The notes under the pieces were generated by a model, which saw only the letters and a program-made list of their open reading frames with translations, was not told the origin of the DNA and made no database searches. A DNA stretch of 64,000 nt from Rostratula benghalensis (taxonomy: Eukaryota > Chordata > Aves > Charadriiformes > Rostratulidae), in assembly GCA_013399305.1 (NCBI GenBank), contig VXAI01000083.1, positions 2,400,674 to 2,464,673 of the forward strand, given 5' to 3'. The stretch's first letter is position 1; the number at the start of each line of letters is the position of its first letter. A program made the position numbers and the translations under genes. Positions 13,230-25,738 of this stretch are shown one piece after another.

Positions 13230-13700
13230 AATCCCAGAAGCACACAGATTCAAGTAGCAAGAAATATTAAAGTTATTAAAGCAAAACACAAGAGGTCATG
13301 CTGTAAGCACATCAGCAGTAGACAAGATGTGGTTCCGTAGATCAATATTCAATGAAATTATCAACCAATGACAATGAGCAGGCCAAAGTTTTCAACAAAT
13401 GTGCACCCACTTTCACACAAAAGCCAGTCACAGAGGTAACTATCACAAATATTATTAAGAGGTGAAACTTCAGCCTACAACAGAGAAATACCAGGTCAGA
13501 AAGCACCCATTGAGTTAGACCTTTTCAAATTACCAGGTCCTAATAATCTGCCAGCTGGTTAACTGTTCACAGAATGTCAGGACATCCAGGAATGGTATCT
13601 TAGAGAACTGAAAAAGGATAAAGTACTGAAAAACTGACAATCATCATGAATTGCCCAGACTCAAACAGGAAATGGGAAGTGGAACTGGGAATTATATTCA
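13230..13700 (+). mobile_element. ancient CR1/L3-like LINE remnant
   Basis: Three separate plus-strand reading pieces match consecutive parts of CR1-clade ORF2, in the right order. CKHISSRQDVV (13302-13334) resembles the linker before RT. NEQAKVFNKCAPTFTQKP (13373-13426) resembles the segment with the usual AEVFNAFFA...FT.K pattern. ELDLFKLPGPNNLPAG (13512-13559) resembles the first RT block with its PGPDG.HP core. The pieces lie in different frames and stop codons intervene, so this is an old, inactive copy, clearly more decayed than the copies at 455 and 44325. Its ends are uncertain. Confidence 0.6.
13512..13559 (+). pseudogene. RT N-terminal block of ancient LINE
   Basis: Sixteen codons read ELDLFKLPGPNNLPAG. 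The PGP followed by an acidic or amide residue and a downstream proline is the first conserved block of CR1-clade reverse transcriptases. The normal aspartate-glycine after PGP is replaced by two asparagines. Flanking frames are broken. Confidence 0.55.
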
Positions 13701-16700
13701 GATTCATTTTGTGGTATGTAATTAGACATTACTTGTGAATACTTGTAATAGGGAAATAAGAGTCAACAAACACTACTTTGCAAAAAAAGGTGTGAAACAA
13801 ATTCACGTACTTTCATTTTATTTAGTATTTCTTTAATGCATATGACTTAAAAAGAAAACAATCAAAAAATCTTGGAAGCCTCTGACTTAAGAGACTCGCA
13901 AACAATCCTTGGGTTTCTAAATAAGGGTCTTCAAAACAGGAAATGCTTTATTAGGAAAATGGAGTGCTATAGCTGAGCACTAGAGACATATGTACAGGGT
14001 GACAGACAACACGGCAGGGAGATCACGGCAAGCCACTCCCCATGGAAAAATAATAGTGTTGTTCAGAGATGTTTCACGATCTTGAAAACTGTTTCCTGAC
14101 TTTTAAACATTAACTCTTACAATGAGACAAAACACCTCTTTCAGAATTCAAGACCATATCATTCTAAAAGTTCTTCTAAAAGCATAAATGTAAGTGCATT
14201 TTTACTTTGAAAAGCGATCAAATAAAAATTAGATTTAACTGTCAAAAATTTGTCCTCTTAGTTGAAAATATTTTTTCTAATAGTAAAGTCTCATTTTGCA
14301 ATTAATATAATTCCAAGACATTTCTAATTTTATTTTTACTACTGCTGTAAAGAAAAGCCATAAAAAAGATCTTTGTCCAGCACAGTGTTTTCTGGTAAGC
14401 AAATCTGTATTAAGTCAGAAAAACGTTTGATAAATGAAGAGGAAATGTATGATTTCCATCCAAGCCAAAACCTTTCCCTACTCCAAATTCTCTATCAATC
14501 TTCTCATCAATTTCTATTTTTCCTTTCACACTTGGATCACATAATTCCTCTCTGTATCTGTGAAAATTCTCCTAGTATCCTTTTCTAAGGAAAGAGTATT
14601 TTTCTTAAACAGCTCCTGCCTTGCACTAATCATCTCGCTTTATATTTGTCATCTTTCTACATTATATAGAAATGTGCTCAGTCTGCAAAAGCAGCATGGG
14701 GAGATTTCTAATTCTTTGAAATATTTGGCACCCAGTAACATAAGGTGAAAGAAATTGAATTCTGTGGAACATCATTTGGCTTTGATACAACGTACCCTAC
14801 ATCGTACACTAATTCTAAATTGAAAATCAGCGTTTTATCCAAGAACCATTCTCCAAAAAAGATAAACTGTAGGCAAGATATCTTCTTCCTATGTTTTCTT
14901 ACACGTACAGTCACTGATCCCTGAGCATTTGTCCCCCATATCTTAAGATATAAATGGCTTTTTTTATTAACCCTTAGAGTTTCTGACCTTGACACTTTTG
15001 TGAAATAATAGCACAAGCTAGTGGAATTTTCTTTCAAATGAAATGTTTACTCTATAAACCTGTAACTGCTAGATTGCATTATATTTTTATGTTTATTGTT
15101 ATGAAATGATGTTATTTGTAAGTATAATTCTGTAATAAAAAGAAAACAAAGATTGATGCTGAAAGAGAATGAAATTTCAAAACATGCTATAAAATTAATC
15201 TAATACTGGAAAATAATAAAAAAGTGCAATTACTCTATTTGCAGGTGAAAGAGAAAAACAATTGCATACATAAAGATAAAAGCTTTATTGTTATAGTAAG
15301 AATTTATGAATATCAAAATGATAGTGAAATCCTCTAACAAACAAAAGGGTGTTAATCTTAATTGTGCATCAGTTCTGACTATAACATGGATTTTATTTTA
15401 ATGCTATAAAGCTTCTTTCTTTACTCAAAACTACCTTTGCATAATGAATGCTGTAGCTACTGCAGAAGTTGCCTGAAGCTTTTCACACATATCACATTGC
15501 AGTCAACCTCAACTCTCATTTTGCAAAGCTGATACTCAAATATAGTATCCTCTGATGCCATTCTGAAAGTAGTAGTCGGTACCACAGGCCCAAACACTGA
15601 TCAAAGAAGCAGTTTTTAAGATTTACCTTCTAAATATATTTGCAGCCTTCAGAGGTATGAAAAGAAGATGCAATAAAGATACTTTGATCTGGGGATGGTT
15701 GGAGTATAACACGTAAGGGATTGAAGAGAGAAGGAACAATTATGACTACTGATTTATCATAGGTTATCTGCTAACACATTTAAGAAGCTCACAGGCTAGA
15801 GGTTACCTGTTTGAACAGTTTAAAAGCATGCAAAAACTAAATACAGTCTACAAGAAACAATGTCTACTGTTCTAGCAATACTTTCAGGTTGGAGTATTTC
15901 CTTGTTAGAGGGAGCTACCTCAGGAAAGTGTCAAAGACATATTTGTTGGAGTTTACTAGACAATCAATAAAAATTACCTGCGATTTTACACCATCATTCT
16001 CAAAGGACAAATAAAATGCCTCCATGTGTCACAATATTCATAGCCAAGGAAACAGATAAATTTGGAAACATCAGAAAGCCAAGTGGCATGTCTGTACAGA
16101 GTTGACTTCCAAGTCACATGCCATCTTGCTGGAATATACTTCCATGGCATAAAATTAAGATAAAAAGGTAAAGATAAAAAATAACTACATGTGGCTCCTC
16201 AAATTTACCCCCATGCCTATGTACAGAAAAAAAAAGTCCTCTGCTGAACTTCTTAAGGTTGAGTACCAACACCTGAAATACGCACCAACCACTAATGAAG
16301 TTAGGCACAGAAGTGGCTATTGTTAAAGCCAAGGAATTTACATGTAAAGGAAGATCATAGGTCATCAATCAAAGTAACACTACATCCTTCTTTTGGAATT
16401 TAATGTGCAAAAAGAGAAGAAGGAACAATATTAAGTTAAAGCAATATGGAAAAAGCCTGTGGAAAGAGCTACTTCCTGAACTGTAGTAGTTAAAAGCCTT
16501 GACATATCTATGAAAGAAGGGAATGGATATTCTTTATTATACTGTAAGCAAGGCAAATGGCAGATTGATATCCCTTGGCACAGGAATATGCTACTAAATA
16601 TTTGAAGACAAGCTGTGACTTCAAATATCACATCCAACTGCAACTTTATTTTTTTTTTTGCAGAAAAAGCAACTCATGCTGAGGAAGATATGGCTTATTT

Positions 16701-19346
16701 GAAACTTATTTACTGTCATAACAGATGGTGAAGACTAGAGAGAATATAAATGAAAAATATGGGGGCCCAATAAATGTCAAAGCTCCCAACTTGGTTTGTA
16801 AAATTAAAAGAAAAAAAAATAAAGAAGCTATATCAATGTAAGATACAAAACCTTATCAGAATAGATCAGCTTTTTAACAATGTGGAAATAACCATTTTTC
16901 TCCCCACAAAATGTGAGATTAAAACTTGTACTGATGTCACAGCCACGGCCATCCTGAAAAAGTTATAGTGCATTATCTATACACATTATTCAAAAGTCCT
17001 TTCCAGGCAATTAGCCCCACATCTCTGGTGGACCACAAATGTTTTATCATTTACATCTATGAGAGTCAAGAGAATTTCCTGTCAACCCTTGTGGCAGTGT
17101 AGAAGTTTTGGTAGCCATGTTTGCAACCCTTGGAACCCCAGTCTGAGGAAGCAGGTCAGAACTATCAGTTCCAGGGCCTTGCCTGAGAATTTTGAATCTC
17201 TTAACTTCAGAAAGAACTGGAGACTCTTATGACTCTCTGAAAGGCACTTGGCATCCTTCAAATCCTCTCCACGGAAAGGGGTGCCTGCATGATGCATCCT
17301 TCCTTATTGGCTGAGGTATGCAGGTGAAATAAGAACCACTGAAGAATGAACCATATCCATTCACTTATGAAGGGAAACTGCATTTGGATTGTTACTGGAG
17401 CCATTATTATGTTGGCAATGCTTTTGATACAACAATCCCCCCCGCCAAATTAAGACACAACTAAACCAAAATGAAAATCTGAAATAAATTGTCAATGTAA
17501 ACTTACGTAACGAAGCTGAAGCTGAACAAGTATTCATCATTGGAATGCAGACCTTTCACCATTACGCTGTGCAATGTATTAACAGGGTAGTTCACGTAAG
17601 AGTACAAAGCCAACAGCAAAATGAATAGACCTCACTCTGTATTTAGGTTCTCTGTTGCTATTTTGTATCACCTAGATGACTAGAAAACAGACACCTCTAA
17701 TGCAATATTTCATTCACTAAAATACTTCACAGCTAATTATATTTCAAATCTAGTAATGAATTTCAGAACATGGTAAGAAATGGACCATTAAATAGCCTGT
17801 AACAGCACAAAGAAGAATAAAACCATGAGTATATATTTATATGGTATTTCTTAATGAAAAACAAGGAAACCGACACAAAGTATGTGAGTTTTTCATGCTG
17901 CTACCTTTTATGTTTTCTGTGCATTGTATTTGAAATTGTGTCCTCTTGATTATATTCTCTGAAATACTTGTTTGAAGTAAGATACTTTATTTTAATAAGT
18001 GGAACAAAGCTTTGAATAGCTTGGTTCAAAAAACAGTTTTAAATGAAAGGAGCTGTTGCTAAGCACAGGGATCTTTGCCAAATACTTTTTAAATGGTTTA
18101 TTGTGCCCTAGCAATCCTGAGATTAAAAACATCTCTTGAATTACAATGACACATCAAAAAATAAAATTAATGTGGGGGTTTTCATTACAAAAATTGAGCC
18201 TCTGTGTGTTGTTCTTTCCATTAGATAAGAAAGAAACATACTGTGGTACATTGTTTTTGCTGTCAGAGTGAGCTTTTAGGCAAATATACAATATCACACT
18301 ATATCCCTCATGGATTCAATCACGTACTGTACAAGTACTTCTATTAATTTAACTTAATGCTGTGGATTTAAGGGATAGACTGTATATTTTCACATATTTT
18401 TCTGTACTGAGGCTGAGTTATTTTTAGGCTCCATAAGTCTTCATCAAAATCAGAAGATTGCATTGCCTCATATGACTACAATATGAATAACAGGATTGCC
18501 TCACTCTACAATAAACATTTAATTTTCCACAGTTCTTCCGACAGTTACAAAACAATTGTTTTGCCAAGCTCTTACGTTCCAACACTGCAGAGCATATAGA
18601 TCTCACTGTCAATGAATGCGGAGAGCTAGACGATTTTAAAGAAAAACAAAATCAATAGCATTTCCTAGCCAATAAAGACGTCTAAACCACTACTCTTAAT
18701 AGTGATGGCCTCACAGCACACAAATTAGGATTTAGAATAGGGAAAAAGGAGGTAGCAATGACAACACATAAAACAGCTGCTAATTGATTTTAAACCAAAC
18801 TTGATTTCCACATCCTGAAATCCTATTTTAGTTTGTACCAGGGGAGTGGCAAACACATGACAAACCAAAGACTCCAGATATCTCAAGCTGGATATGAAAG
18901 CAGGGGCATGCAGATTGGTGGGATTTTTCTTGAGATCATTAACTACTATCCTATCTCATAGGATACCAGTGAAAGACAACATATGCACCTTGCCAGATAA
19001 TGCATGTACATCAGTACTGTATAGCTATAGCTCATAGGTTTTATCTGTCAAAGTACAATTTCCAGCAATCTGAAAATTACAGATTAGAGCCGATGAAAAC
19101 AAACCAAATTGCATATTTTAAAACTGAGCAAAATACTAAATTAGTAAATTGGCAGACATAAACACAATAATGATTGGAATCAGGAGGTCAAATCACATTT
19201 GTCTTGTTACCCACATACCTAACATCTCAAGTTACTCAAATAATAAATGCAAACATACCCAACTTAAAAGAACTGCAGAGAAATACTTCCACTTTCATAT
19301 CTCATATACTTTGATGGATAATCATTATAAAGATTAAATATAGTAC
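13701..19346. other. unannotated noncoding DNA
   Basis: AT-rich with no recognised gene or repeat family. Inspected frames (14373-14588, 14708-15037, 16114-16368, 17082-17297, 18424-18612) show no domain. A GC-richer piece at 17030-17300 has no recognisable coding or repeat signature. Confidence 0.45.
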
Positions 19347-19362
19347 AAAAAAAAAAAAAAAA
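19347..19362. repeat. poly-A tract (A16)
   Basis: Run of 16 A followed by TAAAAGGC. An ATTAAA lies a few bases upstream, but no retrocopy body is recognisable. Confidence 0.85.
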
Positions 19363-19979
19363 TAAAAGGCAGAGTAAATGGGAGTGACACCATGGTAGTA
19401 AGACCTTAATAAGAACAAATTTTCCATCCCCCATTATTTACCCAAAATAAATATTTCTTTCTAAACCAAAATAAAACCTTCTGAGGGAAAGCTTACAAAA
19501 TCTAAAACTGTGTAGTAACTGCTGAGATTTCTTGTCAGGAAGAGATTTCTGTATAAATTGTCCTTATTGCAGTAGTTTTAATTTATCTCCTCAAGTAGTA
19601 TAATAGTTTCTTATTTGGGTACTTGGCTTAGAGCTTGTTTTTTAAATTAAATTTCCATTATAATAAACTCTTGCATAGATTAAAATATTATAGCGGTAGC
19701 TCGTAGATGATGTTTCCAGTGAAAAAAATGTTGTAAGTGTAATGTTTCTCTTAATGATGGCTCTGTTACTTAATTGAAAAAAGCACTGTAGAGACATTTT
19801 TCCTCTTTTGACAATTGCCATTTTTACTTATGTTCAAGTCAAAAGTGAACACACTTTGGGTACTGGAAGCTCCTTAAGCTCATTTGTAAACTAAATACTG
19901 AAATTTCAAAATTAATACTAAATTGAATTAGATTTCTGACTGTCTTTTATCTTTCACTTAATAAAACATTTGAGGAGAG
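19363..19979. other. unannotated noncoding DNA
   Basis: AT-rich. No gene, RNA or repeat recognised before the abrupt rise in GC near 19980. Confidence 0.5.
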
Positions 19980-20400
19980 TAAATGGATGCACAGATGGGA
20001 AACTCAGTGACAGGGACACTCAAATGGGCACCTTGGTCAAGGGGATCCCCTGCAGATGGGAAGAAACCCTTCTGCAGGCGTTTGCTGGTCACGGCAGGAC
20101 AGAGAACAGGTAGGACCTCCTGGTTTAAGCACCAAGCAGAGCACAGCCGTTTTACAACACATTAGCCAGAGTCATCTTTCCTATCCCCGTCCTTCTGCAG
20201 CCCTTCAGGCAGTGGCATAAGCCGTGCTCCCGGGGGCTCCGGGCCTGCAGACCCTTGTCCTCCTTGCAGAGTGATGCGGCTGGTCTGGCGTTTAGGCCAA
20301 CCAAGCACTGAAGTTAAAGCCAGCCCTGGCCCAGGACACATAGCCCATGTCACAGATCTACCCGCGTTACCAGTCTGGAGACTGGGTCAGAGGTGCTTTG
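19980..20400. other. GC- and CpG-rich pocket of unknown function
   Basis: The composition changes sharply from the AT-rich flanks to a segment with about a dozen CpGs, several clustered at 20222-20242 (GCCGTG, CCCGGG, TCCGGG). A plus-strand open frame starts at 19983 and crosses an ACAG/GTAGG donor-like site (GT at 20110-20111). A polypyrimidine-rich stretch ending TCCTTGCAG gives an acceptor-like AG at 20268-20269. An oppositely oriented 63-codon frame also exists. None of the translated sequence resembles a known protein. It could be a noncoding RNA exon or promoter, a conserved regulatory block or a decayed mobile element. It is too short and CpG-poor to call a full CpG island. Confidence 0.35.
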
Positions 20401-21649
20401 GGCTATTTAAATCGAAAATTTCTGTCAGCTAAGCAGAAAGATGATTCTTGCTGACCCTAACTTTTTTTTTTCCTCACAATAATCTTAATTTCTATGTCCC
20501 CCCATATAATACTTTCCAGATATGCCAGTACATTTGTCCGTATTTCAGTATTTTACGCCATGTGCGGCCTTTAGATCTGTTCCTCCCTTCCTGTCTCTTT
20601 TGTAACATGATCTAAGACAGCACTTGATTTAACTACTGAGGATCTTCCTTCTAATTGTTTCTAAGATGTTACACGCAACTTCTTCTATCTTTTAAATAAA
20701 GGTGCAAGTTATCTCTAGAACTTCAAAATAGGCTGCTTAGTGAACATTGAAGAACAAGTTGGGTATATTTCCTTAGAATGTGATTACTACAGTCCTATAA
20801 CATTTTCTTAGGCAGTTATTAACCAATAATAATCTATAAACGATGCATCTAGAGTGAAATGCAATATTCATTATGAAAGTGACCTGTAAAGCATCTTCCA
20901 TTCTGCAAATATTTGGCAAGTACTCTTTGGGAATAGCATTAAAAGATTCAGTTGAAGTGTCTTTATTCTTTTCAAGTGAACAATACAGGCTGCTTTGCTT
21001 TTTCTCCTATAAGCATTAATGGATCCTTAGCTTTCCCCTGCCTGCACAGAGCCTGAATAATGCACTGTCTGACTTTGCCTTTATTGTATGGCATGGAAAA
21101 AAATTCTGCACCTCAGAACTTCTCACAGTCAAACAGACTTGAGTAGGGAAGAAATTGTACCATTGTTGAGGCAACAGCAAGAAAATATGTTCTTCTCAAT
21201 GACACAACAGACTACCTATGTGCTTGAACAGTTAGTTCGACAGCATAGACTCAGGCTATTGTCTTAGTTCTGGCTGGTGACTCCAAGCAATATTACAATC
21301 CCATGAGCCACAAGGCCTGATTCTGTTCATGGATTTCTTACATGTTTTCCCAGCCTCCATCTATGGAAATTGAAAGTAGAAGAGACTGTATTTTAGGAAA
21401 ATATTTCAATCTAATTTGTACATAAGCTTTTAAACTCATGGTATTGTAAATAACTGGCATCCACACCAAACAAGTGAAATTAAACCAAAAGAAATCATAC
21501 ACAATGAAATTTAATAAAATAATTTAAAATAGTAAACCTTAACCTGCACTGTTTAGTTATACAACATCCTCCTGTCAGCCTTGTTTTGCATCCTTATTTC
21601 CTTGCTTTTTCTTAGTTTCTTTCCACATGATTTACATAGTCTTAACTAA
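20401..21649. other. unannotated noncoding DNA
   Basis: AT-rich. Nothing recognised. Its right edge may include decayed 3' parts of the LINE remnant that follows. Confidence 0.5.
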
Positions 21650-22095
21650 AATGATAGTTGTCTGTACATCTTGTGTAAATCTTTCTGAATTTGGCTGCAC
21701 AACCTCTTGTTTTTCATGGCCTGCCACTTCCCTGCAACACAGAAACCAAAACGTGTTGTTCTTGACTGCATGGTCCTTTCTTTTTTCCAGACCATTGCTT
21801 TATAAAATGAAGAAAATTGGTCCTAATACTGATCTCCTGTAGCACTCCACTAATCACTTTCCTCTTTCCAAAGCCACTACCCACTCACAAATACCTCTGT
21901 CTTTGATGTCTCAGAAGATAATTTATCTATTCACATACCTCAGCTACTATAAAGTATCAAAATTACAGACCTTTTGTGTTTTGCTCTATCAACAGATTTA
22001 CTAAATGCTAGGAAAATTACGTCTATGGACCCAATTTACCTTGTTACTGCATAGCAATGAATTGTTAAACATGATTAAATTTTTGTGGCTGCCTT
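21650..22095 (-). mobile_element. ancient CR1/L3-like LINE reverse-transcriptase core
   Basis: Read on the minus strand, two catalytic-region motifs of CR1-clade RT appear in order. Complement of 21982-22026 translates IDVIFLAFSKSVDRA, matching RT motif A (VIFLDFSKAFD). The first, catalytic aspartate is replaced by alanine. Complement of about 21815-21853 translates LVECYRRSVLGPI, matching the SGVPQGSVLGP block (motif B region). Upstream (22030-22095) the nucleotide order resembles the CLTNLI..YDKV segment of related elements, and downstream (21650-21740) a GCAA-containing piece may be the post-catalytic region. The YADD/FADD motif C is not readable. The copy is inactive and old. Boundaries are approximate. 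Confidence 0.72.
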
Positions 22096-25084
22096 TAACT
22101 AACATTCCCGGTGCCTCTGCTGAGGCCTAGTATAAAAATTAATGGAGTAGAGAAAAAAAATTGTACATGAAGATCATTCTGTGCACTCATTTACCATCAA
22201 AGCTCAAGAGGTGTATTGTCTCAAGATTTCTCCTATGTGGAAAATTTTAAAAAATCCCAACAAGCACACAGCATAATCTCTTATTTTTAGACAGAAATGT
22301 GCAAGTATATAAATCCTTTTTTTTGTTTTGGAATCCCTACTCTGATTCAAACTATATTAACAATACGAATCTTTCTTACTCTGGAAATTATACTGTTCGT
22401 CTCACAATATAGTTATGGTCTACCTTTAATTCTGCTACTTTTATTTTCCTTGTTCTGCTAGTAACTTCAGTAGTTTTTCAGTCCTAAATGCCCAGCTATT
22501 TTCCCCACAAACTCTTACTCCCTTGGTGTTTACCATGCTGCATTCCCCGTGTGTGTGTCAGAAACGGGCCTGTTCACAGACCAGTCTGGGGGTATAAGAT
22601 GAACAAGGTTTGCCTCATCACTAGCACAGGGTGGTGGAGCAGCATTATGTGGATTCTTGTCTCCCTCCAGCCCATTCTGCAGGGCCTTAACTCATTCTTT
22701 AATTCATGATATACATCTGCCTTAGAAGACATAACATACTGTTAAGTGTATTCTTGTAGAACAACATATTTAGTGAAGAGCGATGTACTGTTTCTGACGA
22801 GTACAAAGCAAATGATCCAGGATGAAATCTGCAGGTTTTCCTTGCATACACAAGTTTTAATGTTTAGAAGCTTGTGCCCAGCATACTTTCCCACAAAAGG
22901 GTAATGGTACTCTGACAAAAGACAGGACCAAAAGACAGTTTTCCACTTCATCTTGCGGCTATGTGTATTTGTTGATCATTCTCCCAGTCTGTCATTCATT
23001 GAATGTGAATACTGTGAAGCCCTCAGGATGCTTTCCCTTGTGTTTAAAGGGTTTGAAAAAGGAGGAGAAAATGAAAGCACTCCCTCTGCTCCCTCATCCT
23101 TGTTTCCCACCTTTGATGGCAGTAATTTTTCCTCAAGGAAAGCAGAAAGCCTTGTGTGTGCTTTCTCTGGCCACCTTGGTTTCACTGCAGCAGAAGATGG
23201 GGCAAGAGACAGAGCACATTTGGAAGGGATTCCTCAGCCAATACTATGAATTATAAAAGCATATTGATGATCAAATTGCACGTGCATTCTGCTCCACCTG
23301 CCTTGCATTTTAGCAATATTATTTCCCATTTCTGTGACCATCTGTGACCTGGCATAGTTCTTTAGGCAGTAACCAGACAGGATTACATATACTGAGTGCG
23401 GACATTATGCATTAGCATTCAATAGTATAATAATTTGTACGTTTTGGATCTTGGTACATCTTAAGTACAGCTTCTTCTATACCTTACCTCTTAGCATTTA
23501 AGTTGTAAAGCAGTCAGTGTGCATTGACACACCACGTCATGGGGTCACAACTGTGAATCACGGGCAGAAGTAAAAATTTCAAACCATGCGTGAAGAATAT
23601 TGATGGAAAGCTATGCTCTGAGCTGCTGACATCCTTTAGCTATAAAGCAAAAATAAAAGCAAAATAAAATGTGGAGAAAAATAAAGGTTCTGTTTTATAT
23701 TTACTCTGTGCTCACAAAATTCCTTCTTTCTATCCTTGACTAGTCAGAGACATAAAAATTCTATTACAACAAAAGAATTTGTTCCAGATCCCATCAAATG
23801 TCAGAGGTGTTCTGATAGCTAAGTGCCAACACAAGATAAAGATTAATAATAGTGGCAGCAACATCCTTTCCCAAGACTTCTATAAAGAAAAAGGCCAGAG
23901 AATACCAATGTAGCCACACTTCTTGGCTGCCTCCTTTTTATTTGTGTTGGTTCTAGAGTAAGTCTTATCTTGAACCCCTTGAATTATTTTCAAAATTCCT
24001 ATGGATTATAATGACATGATAACTGCACTTCAACCTTTTTCTCTCCGGGGGTAAAAATAAAAAAAAAAGGCTATGTCACAATGCAGAAATATTGTTTTGT
24101 ATTCCAAACCAGTAACAAACATTCCTGCGAACACAGTGACTATGTGGCCATTCCTCATGCATAACAAGACCCTTAACAGGCTGTCTTTACTCACAGGGCC
24201 CTTCAACAGGTATTCCTGCTTATGTTTGGTAGTGAAATGTATTGTAAACGTGTACACCATCTTATTTTATATTGAAACAGAAACAGATTGTTTCATATAG
24301 TTGAAATAACTGATAACAGAAGGCATAGCTAATTTATGTTGATAAGGATCTGTGCACATTCTCAAATCTTTGAATAAAAGCAACTCTAACTTAAGCTGTT
24401 ATGCCTAAAACCATCACATAAAGCCCAATTGGAGAGAGCTGAAAATATAGTTGTGCAAGAAAAAAGATACCATAAAAAATAGTTAAATTCTCATCAACCT
24501 CAAATTTGAAGCAAGGTTACACTAATTTCTACTATTAGATTTAGAAGCACCCCTGCATTTTGGTCATGAGCAAGAATTAATGGATAGATTAAGATGCAAT
24601 GAAAGAAGTCGTTTCAAGTAAGCCAGAAACTATTAATCCAACTATCAATTTAGGAGACAAAAGTACAAATATCCTATTTTAATAACATAATTGATGACAG
24701 AAATTTTACTTCTTCTAAGACATTCACAAGGATTTCCTTCCCCATCCCTTCAATTTCTACCCTCAGCATTACTAGAAAAACAATAAACCCCGTCCCTGGG
24801 TGATAATGGAATTGTACTACAAAGTTGTATATATGAGCATTTCCTGCACTCTGATGGTATTACCAGTGGTAATTTCAAGCTCCATGAGAAAGAAGACAAC
24901 AAATCAATGTTTATCAAGTGGGGAAAAAAAAGGTAAGGAAAAAAATTAAAAAGGCAGAGTAAATGGGAAGCCTTCCGAAGTGTATTAACAAAGGGAGAGA
25001 ATTACAAAAGTTTATTTGGCAACACTGAAAAGAATAGGAAAATGCCCTTGCAAAGAGCAGTGACTGTTCCAGGGTCAGTGGCAG
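22096..25084. other. unannotated noncoding DNA
   Basis: Mostly AT-rich. The GC-richer part at 22480-22700 and the overlapping frames at 22953-23256 were inspected. Three frames on both strands overlap there and none shows a known domain. 24080-24260 also has overlapping frames on both strands without domains. No repeat family was recognised. Confidence 0.45.
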
Positions 25085-25335
25085 TGTCTGCTCTGTTTCT
25101 GACCTCCTCTGTCTGTGCTGGCAGGGAATTACCAGAGGCTAATTCTGGCAAAGTGGCGAAAGGGGCAGCTTGAACAGGCATTGAAACTTAGTCCTCCACG
25201 AGGCTGGAACAATTAAGACAACCGATAACAGCCAAATCCGGTTCTTATCGCTTCAAGGGTAAATCACAGCAGGGATCAGATGTTAACAGACGAATCAGCA
25301 GCAGATGCTTTTTGCTCATGCTTTTTGCTGTGGAC
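25085..25335. promoter_or_regulatory. candidate conserved enhancer-like block
   Basis: Between AT-rich flanks, this segment retains CpGs at about 25155, 25199, 25223, 25239, 25249 and 25290. It carries clustered motif-like words: an inverted pair of GATA-type sites (CCGATAAC near 25222 and TTATCG near 25245) and an AACAATTA word near 25208. A 12-bp direct repeat, ATGCTTTTTGCT, occurs at 25305-25316 and 25318-25329. No open frame covers it. Enhancer function is an inference from motif clustering. It could equally be neutral. Confidence 0.25.
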
Positions 25336-25670
25336 ATGACACACTGAGCTAGGCTTCACAGAGTGTTTCATTCTTTAGTACATAACCACATTTTTAGATC
25401 GGTAAATACATTATAGCATGCAGGCAGATAGCTATACAAAGCAAAGATGGAAGCCTGGGATTTTGCTCATCATCATCTACCACCTACTTCACTACTACAA
25501 CATACTGTCGGAGTACACAGTTTTATTTTCTGATTTCAAATATACTTTTAGAGTACCAGAGATGACACGTTTTATAAGTGTAGGGCTAAAAAATCCTATT
25601 CATGCATTACTAATGACAAGAAAAGGCTAAGCATTCTTCCTCACTAAGATAGTTAGTAGAACCTCGATTT

Positions 25671-25738
25671 CCAAGTCAATTATCAGGCCATGAAAAACAA
25701 AGTTCCAAGTCAATTATCAGGCCATGAAAAACAAAGTT
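25671..25738. repeat. exact 34-bp tandem duplication
   Basis: Two perfectly identical adjacent copies, 25671-25704 and 25705-25738, each starting CCAAGTCAATTATCAGG and ending ACAAAGTT. Perfect identity in otherwise neutral-looking DNA suggests a recent slippage or repair event, or an assembly artefact. Confidence 0.95.

Noticed and set aside
22953..23256. Two overlapping plus-strand frames of 98 and 97 codons with a minus-strand frame across them
   Set aside because: Three mutually overlapping frames without domains indicate low stop density in a GC-richer patch rather than coding.
19364..24968. A 20-base word (AAAAGGCAGAGTAAATGGGA) shared by 19364-19383 and 24949-24968, both after A-rich tracts
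   Set aside because: Excluding the A-run only about 16 informative bases match, and the flanks differ completely. Such a pair is close to chance in 64 kb of AT-rich DNA.
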